This document shows, piece after piece, positions 59,348 through 64,000 of a stretch of 64,000 bases of DNA. Source of the DNA: Dillenia suffruticosa. Lineage: Eukaryota; Streptophyta; Magnoliopsida; Dilleniales; Dilleniaceae. The translations under genes were made by a program, and so were the position numbers. Every line of letters begins with the position of its first letter. Within the stretch, counting starts at the first letter, position 1. The stretch spans positions 15,464,039 to 15,528,038 of the forward strand of contig JAVTVX010000019.1 of the NCBI GenBank assembly GCA_033439265.1. The letters are read 5' to 3'. The notes under the pieces are model-generated. The model searched no databases. It was not told the origin of the DNA and saw nothing but the letters and a program-made list of their open reading frames with translations.

Positions 59348-62300
59348 CCAGGTGCATAGAGTTTAAACACTACTCTGATTTCATCCAATGCACTGAACTC
59401 TCTTGCTTTGGGTTCTAAACCCTTATTATATCAAAACACTCGCTAAATATTAATACATCAAGCCCCAAATTCACTAACTGTCATTAATCTAGAATTACAT
59501 TCAATCAACCTAATGAGAATGCCCTCAGAGTTACCAAGTTCTCAAAGTAGATGTACAATGTTAAGTTTCACATTTATTGGCCTCTAATAATTAAGAGCAA
59601 TGTTTTGAATAGCAAGTTGCCACTTGGATTGAACTTCTATTCTTGTAGCAATAGAGGACTATAATAGTTATATTTTTAGCTACCCACTTGGACCAGATCA
59701 TTTCATTTGGCAGAAAAAAAAATATTCCTGAAACCATGGGACATACATAAGTAACTGCGTAGACCTTGTTTCATTAGAAACATCAACGAAGGAAAGAAAT
59801 CATCCTAGGAATGCAGGAAGAACTCATTATGTATGTTGATGACATGGATGATGAGGAATAATTTTTAGTAGATAAACAAATATCAAGTGAGTATAGAAAG
59901 AGATAAATAATTTGTATATTATATTGTGGCGGAGAGAGCTTCATTTTCTAAACCTTCAGCTAATTTACATATAATGTCGAAGATGAATGCTATTTTCACC
60001 ATCATTTAAAGTATCTAAAGTGCAATATCATGTTCATTATCTTTCTCTGATGAGAGCTAACTTTGAGTTTGCAGTTAGAAGCCAGGATGTGCAATAGGAC
60101 ATTTGCAGGTGACATTAGGCAGAATGACTCAAATAAATGACGGAGAAGAAGTGTGATAATTCTAGAACCATTATACATCAAGCATGAAAGCACAAGTGTA
60201 GTAGGGGTACTTCTAGAACAAGTCTAAGGTGGTATTGCCACAACAAAGTCACCAAACATTTTCGCTATAATGTTTGACATAGATAAGTTAGAAACCTTTC
60301 ATAATTGATTCAGGCCAGTGCACATAGAAAATTCTAGTTTTGATTTGATAGCAATAGAAATAACTGAAATGCACAGAAGAATTGATAGAAATTGCATAAA
60401 TGGTCTCTATTTGTAAGTCCTCTACAAGATATGGAAGATAAACGAACCGTAAATGGAGTACCGCCACAACACCAATCTGAAATGGAATACTTCAGGTTGG
60501 ATATTGTGGCCATATAACCGTTAGCACCAACAGCCAGAAGATGATAAGCAACATGACCAAGAGCCTGCACAGTAAGAATTGTGAATCAAGGAATTTTCCT
60601 TAAACTAAAGTTCCAATCGAAGAGGTATGGTTTATTACATATGCATAATCACAATCAAATTTTGATGGAAGAGAACCTCGAGCCTGATATCCAAAGAAAT
60701 GACAAACAGAATTGAACTTCTTCCCACTGTGCTTAGCACTTCCCTGCAATACTCAATTAATGTCCGTAAGTTACAGAGAACTTCTATAAAAGAGGTGGGA
60801 CAATGAAAATGGTAATGTTTTGTTTAATTTATTTTATGATAGAAAAAATAACATACTATGCTCTTTTGCATCCAATATGTCTCATAATAAAACATATATC
60901 GCTAATACGAGCCCAGTTGAAGTATAGAAAAAGAAAAGCTAGGTACAAGATTACATTAACGTATGATTGTTGCATCTTACTTGACTCACTAGTGCAATGG
61001 CCATACATATGGCTAATTAGAACATAGGCTGTGCAGTGAACATGCAAATTCTAGAACCAGCCATGAGTATTCCAGAAACCTTTGCATCTAAAGAGGGCTT
61101 TCAGTTGAAATAATGTTTCACATGAGATGTTCTCAAAAGGTTTTCAAAATTGAGCCCACATCAAATATATTTCAAGGAACACTTGGGTGAAAAGCAACAG
61201 GAAAGAATTATATCGCGAAAAAGATACCATACCAAGCGTTTGTTCATCTCTTTTTCAACTAAATGAGCTAAGAGTTTCTCAGTCTCAACCTGCAAAGCAA
61301 AACATGTCATAATTGGAACCATAAAAAGGGGAAAAAGGATCATTGTCAATAGATCACCTGAGACAACTGAGCAGAGCCATCCGATTCAGGTGGTAAAAGA
61401 AGCTACATGACCCAAAAAAAACAAAAAGGGTTATAAACCACCTTCTGTAGTTAATATGTACTGGAAGGTCCAGTATAAGGCAAGTCACAATCATAAATCT
61501 CATTTCTTGACTAAATGGCAAAAAGGCAATCCTAAAAATGGTTTACATAGTAAGTGCAACATACCTGCTTTTGGATGAAAGTTGGCAAGAAATTAAACAA
61601 TGCATATGACCATGGAGTCAACTGAGATAAAACTTCATCAACCGGAACTCCATCGTTGCACAGACCATGAATTTCCTGTGTAATCACATCTTATCTCAGA
61701 CAAGAAAGTCCTAATTACCAAGTTTACTGTGTTATTGGAATAAACATTTCTATTCTACTTTGAATAAATATAGAAAGAACAAATGCCGTAAGTCCAGCAA
61801 ATATTTAACAAAAAACTAAGCATCTTATCAACATCCACCAAAAGCTAAAGAGCAAAATAATGAACAGACCTTCAATAGAGCATTTACTTCAGGAATGCTT
61901 TCAATAAGTCCTTCAGGTAGCAGTATCACTCCATGGTATTTATCTGGAAATAGAAGGCAGTATTTTAACTACTGGCAGTTCAAATCTTAGTCATATATTT
62001 TGCTAGGGATGGGATCCAAAATCTAACAGGATGCATGAGGAGAGCCGGAGGAGAGTAATAGCTATGATAAACTTGCGTAAAATATTAGTTCTTGTGCCGA
62101 GTCCCAAGTCATCCAATTGTAATTATTGTTTAAAAAAATGAAGACATATGCATGCTCCCTAAATTCTATGAATCATTTTAGCCTAAACATGCACTTCTAA
62201 AATAGATACCTGACTCCAGTACCTTAGACCACTGATTAATTAGAAAAATAAAAATTTGATTGAGAATTTTGGAGGTTTTCACTAAATGGGTAGTTACATC

Positions 62301-63115
62301 TCATTCTATCTATTTGGGAACATCCTAATTGTAAGGTCATCAAATTGTATCAACATACAATTACTAGAAGAAGAGACTTTAGAAAAGAAATCTTGACCAG
62401 TAAAAAATACATTTAGTAAATACACAGAGGTGACAAAGAAAATGGTTTGGAGGGGGCATAAGGGGAGCATATTGTATATTTAATGACATGACTAATACCA
62501 TACTCATTAGCCACACACAAGGAAAGACACCCCCTTCCGAGAGAGAGATAGAATGGCCTTAAAGCAATAACCTTGTTCAGCTCTAGCTTGTACAGCATCA
62601 CAGATCCGTTTTGTTATGTCCAAAAGTGTGAGTTTTGAAGCAGCTACCTCTTCACCAAGTACAACCTGAGGCAAAACTATGCCTAACTATTACATTTGTG
62701 TCTTATGACCAGAAAATAGAATGTAAGAAAACACAGAGAGAATTAAATGAAGGACGAGAACACAACCATATTTGCATGAGACTGAAGTGCACACTCCAAA
62801 GCCATATGAGACGCTTTCCTTCCCATAACTCGGATAAAGTGATAATACTGCAAAAGACAACAACTTTTACCCACACGAGGATGAGATCCTTATTTAATTG
62901 ATTGAAGTAACAAATAACCATCATAATACTAGCCAGACTCGGTGTTTCAAAAATAAGTTCCTTCTGATTTTATTAGTAAAATATGGCAGGGTGAAACACC
63001 AAAGAAAAGGAGAATGCCAAAACGAATTTAACCAGGACCCTCCATGGAACCAGAAATGTACCTTCCCAGCAGAGAGAGCATCCAGACATATATTGCTTAT
63101 CAACTGAGAATTCAC
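54465..63115 (-). CDS. PFP-ALPHA: PPi-dependent phosphofructokinase alpha subunit (3' part)
   Basis: Exons on the minus strand: 63115-63062, 62847-62767, 62665-62572, 61943-61870, 61675-61565, 61402-61358, 61289-61233, 60743-60639, 60564-60448, 58444-58338, 55763-55598, 54590-54465. They total 1137 nt and give 378 residues and a TGA stop. PFP interconverts fructose 6-phosphate and fructose 1,6-bisphosphate using pyrophosphate, in the cytosol; beta is catalytic, and alpha confers response to fructose 2,6-bisphosphate. Recognisable text is [94 protein letters not shown] and [11 protein letters not shown]. The family is about 615 residues, so roughly 235 N-terminal residues lie beyond 64000. All introns seen are GT-AG and no stop or frame break was found, so the gene looks intact. 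It points toward SCAI, tail to tail. Confidence 0.95.
59302..59345. repeat. (AG)n microsatellite in a PFP alpha intron
   Basis: About 21 AG units in the 2.0 kb intron 60447-58445. A purine-rich, weaker stretch precedes it. The frames that run through it are low-complexity. Confidence 0.95.
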
Positions 63116-64000
63116 CTAAAAAATGGCCAATTCAAAAGGTTCAGCTTGTGGCAGTGTGCAATGCGTAGCCTTACCAGGAATAATCTTGTATATTGTTCTG
63201 GTGAATTTAATGTTTAATGTCTTTATACATGGAAAAAAAAGTTGTTCTTCATATGAAAGAAAAAATCAAGGAAACTGAATGGGTTTGTATGTTTAATAAA
63301 TTCAAAATTTATTTCTATAAACCTTTATCCTGTCCCACATAGAAATTTTTATAGCATGCTACAAATAAATTTTTCAGTGATAGATGAGCAATGAGACTTC
63401 CATGGGACAACAAAAGATTCTTGCTAATCTTGGCCTATTTCCAAAGTGAATAGATAGATGCACAGTCAATTTGTAGATAGATGCACAGTCAATTTGTGGT
63501 TATCAGCACAAGTCTTGTGTGCAAAATATACAATTTCAGTATTACGTTCATAGAACTATCAAAATCCTTTCTCAACAAAATAAGCAAGAGATTTGATAAC
63601 AAAAAACATTAAAAAAGGGAAAAACTCTGATCTTATGTATGACACAAGGAAACAACATCCAAGTCCGGTTGGCAAAGTAATAAATAACCTAGATACTCCA
63701 TATGTTGAAGAGTGAGTCAGCAGTAAATTACACTATACTGTTCCAATCTTACCATAGAGCTTGTGGCTGATAATTAGCTAGCCTGTTCCTTAGTTTTTTG
63801 GGCTTGAGAAGAGCTATGATTTCTACAAAGAACATTATTAGCCTCTTGCTAGGCCATTACAGAAAGGTTATATATCCATTGTCCCAAGAATGTAGTAATC
63901 AAGAAACAATAATGTCTAACCAAAGGCATATCCCAAGGATGTGGCAGGATTAAAGTCTCCTATATGATAAAAATGTCCTATATGAGAGTGTAGAATAGGT
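63116..64000 (-). other. Upstream PFP alpha intron, no exon found
   Basis: No text matching the part of PFP alpha that precedes VNSQLIS was found on the minus strand, so this is taken as intron. A perfect 23-bp tandem duplication (TAGATAGATGCACAGTCAAT plus TTG) lies at 63451-63473 and 63474-63496. Confidence 0.6.

Noticed and set aside
1..64000. CRISPR array or other prokaryotic defence system
   Set aside because: No regularly spaced identical repeats with unique spacers and no bacterial-type genes; the sequence is plant nuclear DNA.

Overview
The window is nuclear DNA of a flowering plant, probably a eudicot. This rests on spliced genes with plant-type proteins, AT-rich long introns, and dense LTR retrotransposons, MITEs, a tRNA-derived SINE and LINE remnants. 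I cannot name the species. Two genuine host genes are present, lying tail to tail: a complete SCAI-family gene (+ strand, 24711-53122, ten exons, 619 aa) and the 3' part of a gene for the alpha (regulatory) subunit of pyrophosphate-dependent phosphofructokinase (- strand, 63115-54465, twelve exons seen, N-terminal exons beyond the right edge). A broken relic of a third host gene, dCMP deaminase (+, 6688-7404), survives between two LTRs.

Left part (1-24700) is a repeat landscape. From left to right it holds: a decayed Ty3/gypsy element on the - strand with a long 5' LTR (1-6136); the dCMP deaminase relic; a 2.9 kb solo LTR with a perfect 5-bp target duplication (7772-10666); a possible CACTA-like small element; a decayed Ty1/copia relic with many GTCGACTAA-type motifs; 188-bp tandem repeats; a GAGCTC-rich inverted-repeat element; an A-rich degenerate satellite-like block; an RTE-type LINE end; a small LTR element of about 1.3 kb with two LTRs; and a SINE with a 12-bp target duplication.

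Middle part (24711-53122) is the SCAI gene. Its 1860 nt of coding sequence are spread over 28.4 kb because introns 2, 4 and 6 are 4.7, 10.4 and 7.2 kb. These introns host a hAT-type non-autonomous element (8-bp duplication), a full-length but dead Ty1/copia element (5-bp duplication), an RTE LINE fragment and two L1-type fragments. Intron 7 has a GC-AG splice pair. All exon joins keep the reading frame.

Right part (53123-64000) is the 1.3 kb convergent intergenic gap and the PFP alpha gene. The neighbours show no functional link: PFP acts in cytosolic glycolysis/gluconeogenesis, while SCAI proteins are nuclear cofactors in animals. I found no tRNA or rRNA gene, CRISPR array or bacterial-type operon. 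I do not see a clearly new biological system. The most unusual points are an intron-like, frame-linking 115-bp segment between Ty3 gag and pol, matching loss of the second catalytic Asp of reverse transcriptase in two unrelated elements, and paired one-base-loop hairpins just inside two related LTRs.
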